Part shown: positions 56,039 to 64,000 of the stretch, piece by piece
Layout: the number at the start of each line of letters is the position of its first letter
How positions within the stretch are numbered: the stretch's first letter is position 1
Assembly (NCBI GenBank): GCA_024508675.1
Contig: JANINQ010000003.1
Location: forward strand, 347,382 to 411,381
Source of the DNA: Afipia sp.
GTDB taxonomy: Bacteria > Pseudomonadota > Alphaproteobacteria > Rhizobiales > Xanthobacteraceae
Reading direction: 5' to 3'
DNA length: 64,000 bases
Program-made: the position numbers and the translations under genes
The notes under the pieces: generated by a model
What the model was told of the DNA's origin: nothing
Databases searched by the model: none
Seen by the model: the letters and a program-made list of their open reading frames with translations, nothing else

Positions 56039-57562
56039 TCAGACATTCTTGTGGGCATTCAGCCGCCGTTCCACGAACAGCGAATAGCGCGACATTCCAA
56101 AGCAGAACACGAAGTAGATAATGCCGGTGAAGGCGAAGCCGGTGAACAGCGTGGTCGGCGATGCCCAGTTCGGATCGGCGAACGACGCGCGGAGTTGTCC
56201 GAGCAGATCGAAGATCGCCACGATCAGCACCAGCGTGGTGTCCTTGAACAACGCGATGAAACTGTTGACCAGCGCCGGAATGACATTGCGCAGCGCCTGC
56301 GGCATCACGATCAGGCCAGTCGTTTTCCAGTAAGACAGTCCGAGTGCGCTGGCGGCTTCCGCCTGCCCGCGCGGCACGGCCTGCAATCCGCCGCGAATAA
56401 CTTCCGCGTTGTACGCGCCCGCAAAAAGCGCGATGCCGATCAGCACACGCACGAGGCCATCCACGGTAAAGTTGCCCGGCAGGAACAGCGGCAGCATGTA
56501 GGTTGCGAAGAACAGCACCGTGATCAGCGGCACGCCGCGCCAGAACTCGATGAAGGCGATCGAGAACACGCGGATCAGCGGGATGGTCGAGCGCCGCCCC
56601 AGCGCGAGGATCATCCCGACCGGCATGGAAGCGACAATGCCGGTGACCGAAACAACGAGCGTGACCAGCAGGCCGCCCCATGAGCGGGTATCGACAACCG
56701 GCAGGCCGCCGCCGTCGAGACCCATCACCGCAATCACTGCAGCGATGCCGACAAAGACTGCGATGCTGGTGAACAGCGCGCGCCAGCCGTTGCGGAAACC
56801 GCCGGTAGCAAAGAACGCGATCAGCGAGACGATGATGGCTGTGAGGACCAAATCGGCCCACAGCGTCGCACGGAATGTCTCGGTGTAGTCGCGTAGCCAT
56901 TCCAGCGGCCAGACCAGCCAGCCGAGCGCGCGGCCGAACCACGCCAGCCCTTCGCCAATCCACGCCGTTGGTTGACTCAACCAGCCCCGGCTCATGGCTG
57001 CGCCTGCCTGCGCGAGCTGGTTCCCCGCATCGACAAGGCTTGATGCGAAACCTGATCCCAGATCGGCGATCCAGTGAATGGCAAAACCCTTCAGCCCGCC
57101 GCCGCGCAGCAGGAAGAAACCGATCAGCGGATAGGCGAAGAAGAACAGGCCGGAGTTGAGCGTTTTCGCCGGTGCGCGCGGGATTAAGAGCGGCAGCAAC
57201 AGAAGCGCGCCGAGCGCGAAGGTCAGATTGACCCGCCAGCGCTGGTCTTCAGGATAGAAGCCATAGATGAACTGATCGAACTTCGCCTGCACGAACGGCC
57301 AGCATGCGCCGACCACGCGCCCGACATTGGCTTCAAGACAGGCGTTTCGGTCGCTGCCGGTCCACACCGCATCGACGAACAAAAACTTGAGGACAGGAAT
57401 GAGGATCAGCCACAGCAGGGCCGCGCCGATCAGGGTGATCATGATGTTGAGCGGCGTATTGAACAGCCGCTCGCGTGCGAAGCCGATGATACCCGTGGTC
57501 CTGACCGGGGCGCGGCGCGGCTCCACGATGGTTTGGCGGATGAATGCGGTCTGATCCGTCAT
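56039..57562 (-). CDS. aapM: General L-amino acid ABC transporter permease AapM
   Basis: 507-residue permease, longer than ordinary HisM-type permeases (about 230) because of a 250-residue N-terminal extension with extra transmembrane segments, as in Rhizobium AapM. The BPD_transp_1 core in the second half has the EAA loop AASALGLSYWKTTGLIVMPQA (in part). Its ATG overlaps the aapQ stop by 4 nt. Confidence 0.93.
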   Translation of the reverse strand: MTDQTAFIRQTIVEPRRAPVRTTGIIGFARERLFNTPLNIMITLIGAALLWLILIPVLKFLFVDAVWTGSDRNACLEANVGRVVGACWPFVQAKFDQFIYGFYPEDQRWRVNLTFALGALLLLPLLIPRAPAKTLNSGLFFFAYPLIGFFLLRGGGLKGFAIHWIADLGSGFASSLVDAGNQLAQAGAAMSRGWLSQPTAWIGEGLAWFGRALGWLVWPLEWLRDYTETFRATLWADLVLTAIIVSLIAFFATGGFRNGWRALFTSIAVFVGIAAVIAVMGLDGGGLPVVDTRSWGGLLVTLVVSVTGIVASMPVGMILALGRRSTIPLIRVFSIAFIEFWRGVPLITVLFFATYMLPLFLPGNFTVDGLVRVLIGIALFAGAYNAEVIRGGLQAVPRGQAEAASALGLSYWKTTGLIVMPQALRNVIPALVNSFIALFKDTTLVLIVAIFDLLGQLRASFADPNWASPTTLFTGFAFTGIIYFVFCFGMSRYSLFVERRLNAHKNV

Positions 57563-58764
57563 GCTGCCAGGCTCCGGTTCAGACGCCAGCCGTAAAAGCT
57601 CATGATCGCGCTCGTCACCAGCGAGATCAGCAGATAGACGCCCATGGTGAGGGCGATAATCTCCACCGCCTGCCCGGTCTGGCTTAGCGCCGTTCCGGCA
57701 AAGACCGAGAACAGGTCGGGATAACCGATCGCGACCGCGAGCGAGGAGTTCTTGGTGAGATTGAGATACTGGTTGGTTAGCGGCGGCAGGATCACGCGCA
57801 TCGCCTGCGGGATGATAATCAGCCGCAGGGTCTCGCCTCGCGAAAGACCGAGCGATGCGCCCGCCTCCATCTGACCTTTCGGCACCGACTGCAACCCGGC
57901 GCGGACGATTTCAGCGATGAAGGCGGCCGTATAGGTCGACAGCGCGATGGTCAGCGCGGCGAATTCCGGCAGCACCTTCGCGCCGCCGGCGAAATTGAAT
58001 CCTTTTAGCTGCGGCATGTCGAGGGCAAAAGGCGCGCCGAAAATCAGGATCGCCATCAGCGGCAGGCCGAACAGCATCGCAAGCACGAACGGCCAGATCG
58101 CCAGCTTCTCGCCCACGGCATAGAGTTGCCGCCGCGCATAAAGCCGCATCAAGAGCGACGCGACGATCCCGATGACGATGGCCGCGACAAACACGCCGAA
58201 AGGTTTCTGCGGAACAAGATCGGGAACGATCAGGCCGCGGTTGCTGAGAAACACCGTGCCGAACAGCGAGATGCTCTGGCGCGGGCTTGGCAGCGTCGCC
58301 AGCACCGCGAGATACCAGAACAGTATCTGGAACAGCAGCGGCAGATTGCGGATCAGTTCGACATAGCCGCCGGAAATGCGCGCCAGCAGCCAGTTCGGCG
58401 ACAACCGTCCGAGCGCAACGATCACGCCGATGATAGTCGCGATGACGATGCCGACAATGGAGACCAGCAGCGTGTTCAGCAACCCGACCAGAAACACGCG
58501 CGCGTAGGTGTCGGTTTCCGAATACGGGATCAGCGCCTGACTGACGGCAAAGCCCGACGTGTTGGACAAAAATCCGAAGCCGGAAGCGATGCGCTGCGCC
58601 TGCAGGTTGGCGCGTGCATTCTCGACGATTTCGTAACCGATCCAGACCACGACCGCGACGAACAGGATCTGAACGGCCACACCACTCCACCCCGCCTGCC
58701 CGCCGAGCGCGCGGCGAAGCCGTGCGGCCAGTTGGAGCGGAGGCTTGCGGGGTTCGTCTGCCAT
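57559..58764 (-). CDS. aapQ: General L-amino acid ABC transporter permease AapQ
   Basis: 401 residues from ATG 58764; an in-frame TTG lies at 58779 but is less likely. It has about eight transmembrane segments and the EAA loop EAGASLGLSRGETLRLIIIPQA (in part). Pairs with AapM in the membrane complex. Starts 20 nt after the aapJ stop. Confidence 0.92.
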   Translation of the reverse strand: MADEPRKPPLQLAARLRRALGGQAGWSGVAVQILFVAVVVWIGYEIVENARANLQAQRIASGFGFLSNTSGFAVSQALIPYSETDTYARVFLVGLLNTLLVSIVGIVIATIIGVIVALGRLSPNWLLARISGGYVELIRNLPLLFQILFWYLAVLATLPSPRQSISLFGTVFLSNRGLIVPDLVPQKPFGVFVAAIVIGIVASLLMRLYARRQLYAVGEKLAIWPFVLAMLFGLPLMAILIFGAPFALDMPQLKGFNFAGGAKVLPEFAALTIALSTYTAAFIAEIVRAGLQSVPKGQMEAGASLGLSRGETLRLIIIPQAMRVILPPLTNQYLNLTKNSSLAVAIGYPDLFSVFAGTALSQTGQAVEIIALTMGVYLLISLVTSAIMSFYGWRLNRSLAA

Positions 58765-58784
58765 TGCCGGGGCCGGCAATGCCG

Positions 58785-59825
58785 TCAGCGGATCGGCGGC
58801 GCGTATTGCAGACCGCCCTGGTTCCAGAGCTTGTTCAGTCCGCGTGCAATGCCGAGCTTGGAGCCCGCGCCAACATTGCGATCGAAGGATTCGCCATAGT
58901 TGCCAGTCGCCTTGATGATCCGGGTGACCCAGTCCTTGGTAAGGCCGAGCTGTTCGCCGAGATTTCCGTCGGTGCCGAAGATGCGCTTGAGTTCAGGCTT
59001 GGACGACTTCGCCATTTCATCGACGTTCTTCTGCGTGACGGCGTACTCCTCCGCGTTGATCATCGCGAACAAGGTCCAGCGCACGATGTCGAACCACTGG
59101 TCATCGCCGTGGCGCACGACCGGACCAAGCGGCTCCTTGGAAATCACTTCCGGCAGGACGGCATGATCGTTCGGAGCGGCGAGCTTGAGACGTTCGGCGT
59201 AAAGTTGCGAGACGTCGGAGGTGAACACATCGCAGCGCCCGGACTCGTAGGCCTTCACCGTTTCGTCCGCGGTGCCGAACGCGATCAGCTCGTACTTCAT
59301 GTTGTTGCCCTTGAAGTAGTCCGAGACATTCTGTTCGTTGGTGGTGCCGGTCTGCACGCAGATCGAAGCGCTGTTCAGTTCAAGCGCGGAATTCACCTTG
59401 AGCGACTTGCGGATCATGAAGCCCTGACCGTCATAATAGGAAATGCCGGTGTAGTTCAGTCCGAGCGAGGTATCGCGCGAGAGCGTCCATGTCGAATTGC
59501 GCGAGAGCACATCGATCTCCCCGGACTGCAGCGCCGTGAAGCGATCCTTCGCCGACAGCGGCACGAACTTCACCTTGGACGGATCGTTGAAGATCGCCGC
59601 GGCGAGAGCGCGGCAGACGTCCACGTCGAGGCCCATCCAGTTGCCCTTGTCGTCGGGGGCGGAGAAGCCCGGCAGACCCTGGCTGACGCCGCAGGACAAA
59701 CTGCCCCGGTCCTTGATGCCTTGCAAAGTCCCGCGATCCCTGGGCTTGTCCTGACCAGAAGCCGGTCCGGCGACGACGGCAAACGCCGCGAAGATTGAAA
59801 TAACAGCGAACGAGACCCGTTTCAT
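58785..59825 (-). CDS. aapJ: General L-amino acid ABC transporter binding protein AapJ
   Basis: 346-residue periplasmic binding protein with a signal peptide (MKRVSFAVISIFAAFAVVAG) and the SBP_bac_3 fold: GTLQGIKDRGSLSCGVSQGLPGFS, then GLDVDVCRALAAAIFND. Known in Rhizobium leguminosarum as a broad-specificity L-amino acid system also affecting efflux and symbiosis. I chose ATG 59825 (signal begins at once) over 59867. Under the promoter at 59930-59958. In rhizobia aap is Ntr-controlled; I see no clear NtrC or sigma54 site here. Confidence 0.93.
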   Translation of the reverse strand: MKRVSFAVISIFAAFAVVAGPASGQDKPRDRGTLQGIKDRGSLSCGVSQGLPGFSAPDDKGNWMGLDVDVCRALAAAIFNDPSKVKFVPLSAKDRFTALQSGEIDVLSRNSTWTLSRDTSLGLNYTGISYYDGQGFMIRKSLKVNSALELNSASICVQTGTTNEQNVSDYFKGNNMKYELIAFGTADETVKAYESGRCDVFTSDVSQLYAERLKLAAPNDHAVLPEVISKEPLGPVVRHGDDQWFDIVRWTLFAMINAEEYAVTQKNVDEMAKSSKPELKRIFGTDGNLGEQLGLTKDWVTRIIKATGNYGESFDRNVGAGSKLGIARGLNKLWNQGGLQYAPPIR

Positions 59826-59929
59826 GGAAAGACCTTTCCCGACCAGTTCGGCACAATCGACGGACAACGTCCCATCGGGCCAAACGATCCTTTCGATGCG
59901 CTACGATCCTAGCTAAATATCTGGTCTGC

Positions 59930-59958
59930 ATAACAGAACGCCGCGCGCGACGGGTCAA
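59930..59958 (-). promoter_or_regulatory. Putative sigma70-type promoter of aapJQMP
   Basis: On the - strand TTGACC (59958-59953) and TGTTAT (59935-59930) are 17 bp apart, matching 5 of 6 and 4 of 6 consensus bases. It ends about 105 nt before the aapJ ATG. Inferred by eye only. Confidence 0.4.
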
Positions 59959-60068
59959 GGGGTTGACGTCCGCCATCGCGGTCAGCTTACTGAGCATACC
60001 ATTCACACGCCGCGCTTTGATTATTTCCAGCCCTGCTGCGGCAAGATGTCTTCCAAAGTGACCATCAC

Positions 60069-61253
60069 ATGTCCCGAAACGACAATCGGCCTTCCGCACC
60101 ACTCGATCCGCAGACCGAACTGGTCACATCCGGCCGCGATACCGTCGCACAAAAGGGCTTTATCAATCCGCCGATCGTGCGCGGCTCGACGGTGCTGTAT
60201 CCGACCGCCGAAGACCTGCATGCGCATCGCGGCGAGTTTCAGTATGGCCGCCACGGTACGCCCACGACAAAGGCGCTCCAGCAGGCTTTGATCGCGCTGG
60301 AAGGACCGAACTGCGCCGGCGTGGGCCTCGCGCCCTCCGGCGTCGCGGCGATATCCACAGCACTGCTGGCGATTCTCAAGGCGGGAGATCACATCCTTGT
60401 CATCGACAGCGCGTATCGCCCGACGCGCAGTTTCTGCGACACGCTGCTCACGCGCTATGGCGTCGAGACCACCTACTTCGATCCGCTGATCGGCGCGGAA
60501 ATCGAAAAGCTGTTCAGGCCGAACACCCGTGCGGTTCTTGTGGAAGCGCCGGGATCGCAATCATTCGAGATGCCGGACATCCCGGCCATCGCTGCTGTCG
60601 CGCACGGCAAGGGCGCGCTGGTGGTCGATGACAACACCTGGGCCACGCCGTTTTTCCATCGTTCCCTCGATCAGGGCGTGGACATCAGCATTCAATCCGG
60701 GACGAAGTATATCGGCGGTCACTCCGACATCATGTTCGGCACCATCGCCGCGAATGCAAAAGCGTGGCCGCTAATTACCGACACGATCCGGCAGCTCGGC
60801 GTCTGCGCCGCGCCTGACGATGTGTTTCTGGCGCTGCGCGGCCTGCGCACGCTGGCAGTGCGTCTCGCACATCACCAGCAGGCAGGCCTTGATATGGCGC
60901 GCTGGTTCGCATCGCGCCCCGAAGTGTTGCGCGTGATTCATCCGGCGCTCGAGAGCGATCCGGGACACGCGATCTGGAAGCGTGACTTTACCGGTGCGAC
61001 GGGGCTGTTCAGCATCGTGCTCAAGCCGGTGTCACAGAAGGCCGTCGATGCGTTTCTCGATACCGTGACGCTGTTCGGGATGGGCTATTCGTGGGGCGGT
61101 TTCGAAAGCCTCGTCATTCCGTTCGACTGTTCGTCGTATCGGACTGCGACCACATGGAATCCCGGCGGACCGACGCTGCGATTCCATATCGGTCTGGAAA
61201 ATCTCGACGATCTGAAAGTCGACCTAGATCGCGGCTTCGCGGCGCTGAAGTAG
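60069..61253 (+). CDS. metC: Cystathionine beta-lyase MetC
   Basis: 394-residue Cys/Met-metabolism PLP enzyme. PLP lysine K213 in SGTKYIGGHSD; YGRHGTPTTKAL at 59-70 and APSGVAAIS near 88 are the family's cofactor contacts. Cleaves cystathionine to homocysteine. The divergent metC-aap arrangement is the known rhizobial one and separates it from other gamma-family members (MetB, CGL). It is divergent from aapJ across 243 bp. Confidence 0.92.
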   Translation: MSRNDNRPSAPLDPQTELVTSGRDTVAQKGFINPPIVRGSTVLYPTAEDLHAHRGEFQYGRHGTPTTKALQQALIALEGPNCAGVGLAPSGVAAISTALLAILKAGDHILVIDSAYRPTRSFCDTLLTRYGVETTYFDPLIGAEIEKLFRPNTRAVLVEAPGSQSFEMPDIPAIAAVAHGKGALVVDDNTWATPFFHRSLDQGVDISIQSGTKYIGGHSDIMFGTIAANAKAWPLITDTIRQLGVCAAPDDVFLALRGLRTLAVRLAHHQQAGLDMARWFASRPEVLRVIHPALESDPGHAIWKRDFTGATGLFSIVLKPVSQKAVDAFLDTVTLFGMGYSWGGFESLVIPFDCSSYRTATTWNPGGPTLRFHIGLENLDDLKVDLDRGFAALK

Positions 61254-61256
61254 CCT

Positions 61257-61340
61257 GTCATTGCGAGCGAAGCAAAGCAATCCAATCCATAGCTACATGC
61301 GAGAATGGATTGCTTCGTCGCTTAAGCTCCTCGCAATGAC
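61257..61340. repeat. Palindromic intergenic repeat, copy C
   Basis: Outer arms GTCATTGCGAG and CTCGCAATGAC with one inserted base; inner arms AAGCAATCCA and TGGATTGCTTCG; the loop holds a 20-nt insertion relative to copy B. It lies 3 nt after the metC stop and before the convergent gene, so it could act as a bidirectional terminator. Confidence 0.8.
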
Positions 61341-61355
61341 AAGCTGCTGATCTTT

Positions 61356-61694
61356 TCAGTTCTTCTCGACCTTAGAGCCGGACGCGCGGCTTTTCACGAT
61401 CAGCATGATGTTGCGGATGTAGATCAGCGTCGCCAGCCCCTGCCCCAGAATGATCACCGGCTCGCGCTTGGCGATGCCGTAGATCAGGGTCATCAGTCCG
61501 CCGCCCATGGAGAAGAACCAGAACGCCATCGGCACGACGCTCGCCCCGGCGCGCTCGCTCGAAATCCACTGCACCAGAAAGCGCGCCGTGAACAGCAGCT
61601 GGGCGATCAGGCCGAACGCGAGCCAGAAATCGAACTTCGCGACGAACACATCGTAGAGATAGTCGCCGAGTTGCTGACCGAACTGAATCAGCAT
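61356..61694 (-). CDS. Lipid-A-disaccharide synthase N-terminal-domain-like membrane protein
   Basis: 112 residues with three hydrophobic segments (FDFWLAFGLIAQLLFTARFL, ASVVPMAFWFFSMGGGLMTL, and GLATLIYIRNIMLIV); the VQWISSERAG loop is the LAB_N signature. These small proteins lack the LpxB catalytic domain and resemble EamA-type flippases; they lie beside polyprenyl-phosphate glycosyltransferases. It may move a lipid-linked sugar. ATG 61694 shares one base with the upstream stop (TGATG), so is coupled. Confidence 0.85.
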   Translation of the reverse strand: MLIQFGQQLGDYLYDVFVAKFDFWLAFGLIAQLLFTARFLVQWISSERAGASVVPMAFWFFSMGGGLMTLIYGIAKREPVIILGQGLATLIYIRNIMLIVKSRASGSKVEKN

Positions 61695-62449
61695 CACGTC
61701 ACCTCCGTTGCGACCGGCGTGGATTTCTTGCGGCGGATCAGCCACCACACGCCCGCAAGATCCATGATCCCGATCCACAGCCGGTCGAAGAAACCGTAAT
61801 TCGAAACACCGGAATGGCGCGGGCGGTCGATCACATCGACATAAGCGATGTCATAGCCCTCGCGCCGCACCAGCGCCGGCAGGAACCGATGCAGACCATC
61901 GAAATATGGCAAGGCAAGGAAGACATCGCGGCGAAATGCTTTCAGGCCGCAGCCGGTGTCGCGCGTTCCGTCGTGAAGGATGGCGTTGCGCACACCATTG
62001 GCGGCGCGCGATTGAAACCGCTTGAAGCCGGTGTCCTTGCGGCCGACGCGCTGACCGGCCGCAAGGCCGACCTTGTCGCCGCCCTTCTCGATGGCTTCGA
62101 TCAGGTTCACCAGAAATGCCGGATTGTTCTGTCCATCGCCGTCGAGAGTCGCGACGATTTTGCCGCGCGCGGCACGAACGCCGGTCCGCACGGCAGCGGA
62201 TTGTCCGCTGGAGGCCGCATGCCTGATCTGGCGCAAGTTGCCCCGCTTCTGCATTTCAGCCGCAAGCCGCTCGCCGGTCGCATCGGTGGAGCCGTCGTTG
62301 ACGTAGATGATCTCATAGGGCCAGCGGCCATCCAGCGCCGAGGCGATCTCGGCGATCAGCGGCGCGACGTTGTCCTGCTCGTTGCGAACGGGAACCACGA
62401 TCGATACGCCGGGGGCCGGCAGGCCGGATGTTGCTGATGGATCGCTCAT
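61694..62449 (-). CDS. GT2 polyprenyl-phosphate glycosyltransferase (DPM1/ArnC-like)
   Basis: 251 residues from ATG 62449. The GT-A fold has VSIVVPVRNEQDN near 15-27, YVNDGSTDATG near 55 and metal-binding TLDGDGQNNP near 100. A single hydrophobic region near the C-terminus (LWIGIMDLAGVWWLI) may lie on the membrane. Known members make lipid-phosphate sugars (dolichol-P-mannose, undecaprenyl-P-Ara4N, dodecaprenyl-P-GalA). The sugar here is unknown. Same strand as PAP2 (61-bp gap). Confidence 0.88.
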   Translation of the reverse strand: MSDPSATSGLPAPGVSIVVPVRNEQDNVAPLIAEIASALDGRWPYEIIYVNDGSTDATGERLAAEMQKRGNLRQIRHAASSGQSAAVRTGVRAARGKIVATLDGDGQNNPAFLVNLIEAIEKGGDKVGLAAGQRVGRKDTGFKRFQSRAANGVRNAILHDGTRDTGCGLKAFRRDVFLALPYFDGLHRFLPALVRREGYDIAYVDVIDRPRHSGVSNYGFFDRLWIGIMDLAGVWWLIRRKKSTPVATEVT

Positions 62450-62510
62450 ATTGCCGATTGGGGTCCGAAAGCCGGTAAAGGCGGTTAAATAACCGCAAGG
62501 CGACCGCTTC

Positions 62511-63356
62511 TTATGGTGCCAAGGCCCTGCGGGCAACCCTTTTCAGGGAGGCCCAGGACGGCCCTGCGAGGGGCTCAATGGTCCCGTCCCGGTTGATGGT
62601 GAAGCCCAAACGCCGGGCCGCGAACCAGTAACGCACGAACATTGCCCCGATCACCCCGGTCAGCGCGCCGCCGACCACATCGCTTGGATGATGCGCGAGC
62701 AGGATCACACGGCTGATGCAGATCAGGACCGCGTAAAGCAGCATGATTGGCGTGGCCTTGCGCCAGACCGCGGATACCGCAAAGGCCAGCGCAAAGGCCG
62801 TGGTGGCATGGCCGGATGGCAGGCTCTCAAAGGCGGGATTGCCCGCAAAGTGCCGGAAGTTGAAGGCATTGGCTTCGCCGCCGACAAACGGCCTGCTGCG
62901 CCCGATGATGTATTTGAGCACTTCGCTGCACAGGACAGCGACCGCAACCGAGAGAAAGACGTATTGAACGCGGACGCCGAACGCGATCCAGACCTGCCGC
63001 GCCAGTCCGCTCAGCCGCGGCATCAGGAGCAGAACAAGAAGAAGCGCGCCCGCCAGCGCCCACAGCACGTAGGTCGATTTTCCGAAGTCGGTAAAAATCC
63101 GCAGCGGCCAGAGGCTCGCTGTTCCCCGCGCTGGCATCAGCTTGATGGTGGCCACATCGACCGCAATCATCAAAAGACCGATGGCAACCGCGGTCAGCAC
63201 CGCAAGGGCGAGCCATCGCCGCGCCAGCGCGCGGCGGGCTTCGGCCCGGCGCGAATGCGATGGCGAGCGCACAAGGCGCGCGAGCGATTGCCATGCGACG
63301 GAACCGATGCCCGCCACATAACCGGAGGAACGGCCGCCGCTGATGTCGGCTGCCAT
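62511..63356 (-). CDS. PAP2-family membrane phosphatase
   Basis: 281 residues with about six membrane segments. Phosphatase motifs in order: KYIIGRSRPF near 160, SLPSGHATTAFALA near 190, and SRVILLAHHPSDVVGG near 232. Could act as lipid A phosphatase (LpxE-like) or on polyprenyl diphosphate. ATG 63356 follows the upstream stop by one base (TAGGATG), which fixes the start and implies coupling. Confidence 0.88.
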   Translation of the reverse strand: MAADISGGRSSGYVAGIGSVAWQSLARLVRSPSHSRRAEARRALARRWLALAVLTAVAIGLLMIAVDVATIKLMPARGTASLWPLRIFTDFGKSTYVLWALAGALLLVLLLMPRLSGLARQVWIAFGVRVQYVFLSVAVAVLCSEVLKYIIGRSRPFVGGEANAFNFRHFAGNPAFESLPSGHATTAFALAFAVSAVWRKATPIMLLYAVLICISRVILLAHHPSDVVGGALTGVIGAMFVRYWFAARRLGFTINRDGTIEPLAGPSWASLKRVARRALAP

Positions 63357-63357
63357 C

Positions 63358-64000
63358 CTATTCGGTCCCTTCGGAACGGAAGATGGCGATGGAAATCGCG
63401 CGGCCGGTCGAGATGTTGTAGCCGTCGATGCGTGACGCGACGTTGTAGCGAAGGCCAACGGTTTCGGCGCGCTGTGCGAAGGCGCGCTCTTCGCGCCATT
63501 CCACCAGCGCGAAACGGCAACTTCCCTGCAGCAGGAAGTCGGCCGCGCCAGATCCGTTGGTCAACACGGTCTGGGTGCCGACCATGAACACAAGGCTCGG
63601 TTCATGGAAACCGGCAGCCGCAGCAGCAGGGCCGACGCACTGGACGTTGCGCAATGCGCGCGCGACCTGAACGCTCGGGAACAGCGGCGCGAGCGATGGC
63701 AGCACCACGCCATAGATGCAAGCCGCCAGAAACCAAGATGCACCGATGGCGTTCAGCAAAGACCGTTCGGCGCGATAGTCGTCGTACATCCACCATGCGA
63801 ACAGACCGAAGATCAGCGCACCTGCCGCGAACGGCCAGGCCAGGAATTCCGGCTGCTTCAGCAGCATGATCGCGCCGATGATTGAGGCCACGCTCATGAT
63901 CAGCGGCAGCACGAACCACCACGACGTTCCGCGTACGATCCATGAGCCTTGCGACAGGACCCTGCGTTCAAGCGCACCGATGATCAGGATGCCGATCGCC
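63358..64000 (-). CDS. GT39/ArnT-like membrane glycosyltransferase, N-terminus beyond window
   Basis: The frame is open to the window edge; about 213 C-terminal residues are visible. Several hydrophobic segments (LIIGALERR, FVLPLIMSVASIIGAIMLL, AWPFAAGALIFGLFAW) precede a soluble C-terminal domain (residues EPSLVFMVGTQTVL onward) as in PMT/ArnT enzymes that transfer sugars from lipid phosphate to lipid A or proteins. The catalytic N-terminal loops are outside the window, so the family call rests on the C-terminus and context. Confidence 0.7.
   Translation of the reverse strand, partial: AIGILIIGALERRVLSQGSWIVRGTSWWFVLPLIMSVASIIGAIMLLKQPEFLAWPFAAGALIFGLFAWWMYDDYRAERSLLNAIGASWFLAACIYGVVLPSLAPLFPSVQVARALRNVQCVGPAAAAAGFHEPSLVFMVGTQTVLTNGSGAADFLLQGSCRFALVEWREERAFAQRAETVGLRYNVASRIDGYNISTGRAISIAIFRSEGTE

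Noticed and set aside
59963..59991. Promoter for metC (TTGACG with CTTACT 17 bp on)
   Set aside because: The -10 matches only 3 of 6 positions; not enough to call.

Overview
The window is chromosomal DNA of an alphaproteobacterium, most likely Bradyrhizobiaceae/Nitrobacteraceae (the Bradyrhizobium, Afipia, Rhodopseudomonas group). The grounds are gene order (dusB-ntrB-ntrC-ntrY-ntrX-dat-hfq-hflX and pcm-tolC-popZ-valS), a Porin_2-type porin with the family's usual N-terminus, the metC/aapJQMP locus, high GC, and short palindromic intergenic repeats familiar from this family. There are no phage genes, transposases, integrases, CRISPR arrays or rRNAs. The two edge genes run off the window.

Layout. 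1-7082 (-): the first 2,360 residues of a giant secreted repeat adhesin, with two small secreted hypothetical proteins beyond it. 8.2-12.2 kb: thermonuclease-like protein, DUF1272 protein, enoyl-CoA hydratase, a coupled queC/VUT-transporter pair for queuosine, and mazG. 12.25-12.5 kb: a decayed aldehyde dehydrogenase fused to a truncated palindromic repeat. 12.5-22.8 kb (-): nitrogen-regulation block dusB-ntrBC, ntrYX, D-amino acid transaminase, hfq and hflX. 23-27.4 kb: ispDF-cinA facing coq10-lipA, then a DNA glycosylase and a VOC protein. 27.4-35 kb (-): MFS transporter, valS, popZ, tolC, pcm. 35.1-40.2 kb (+): outer-membrane stretch with two 8-stranded barrel proteins, a porin, two tRNAs (Cys, Asn) and small membrane proteins. 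40.2-52.3 kb (-): DTW-domain tRNA modifier, BacA/SbmA-type ABC exporter, and a complete RND efflux operon (outer-membrane factor, adaptor, two permeases). 52.6-55.1 kb (+): cfa and cysK. 55.3-61.3 kb: aapP-M-Q-J amino-acid ABC transporter divergent from metC. 61.4-64 kb (-): an envelope-lipid glycosylation cluster (LpxB-N-like protein, GT2, PAP2 phosphatase, partial GT39).

How they work together. Nitrogen control (NtrBC, NtrYX, Hfq) and amino-acid uptake (Aap) lie in one window. Much of the rest concerns the envelope: adhesin, TolC, porins, RND and ABC exporters, Cfa, and lipid glycosylation. The features that stand out most against these well-known families are: a candidate protease-release motif near the adhesin N-terminus; an NtrX without the sigma54-contact loop; a hairpin that would hide the porin Shine-Dalgarno; two perfect 16-bp stem-loops between the RND permease genes; and a family of palindromic repeats, one of which marks the breakpoint of a decayed gene. 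I found no complete, clearly new multi-gene system.
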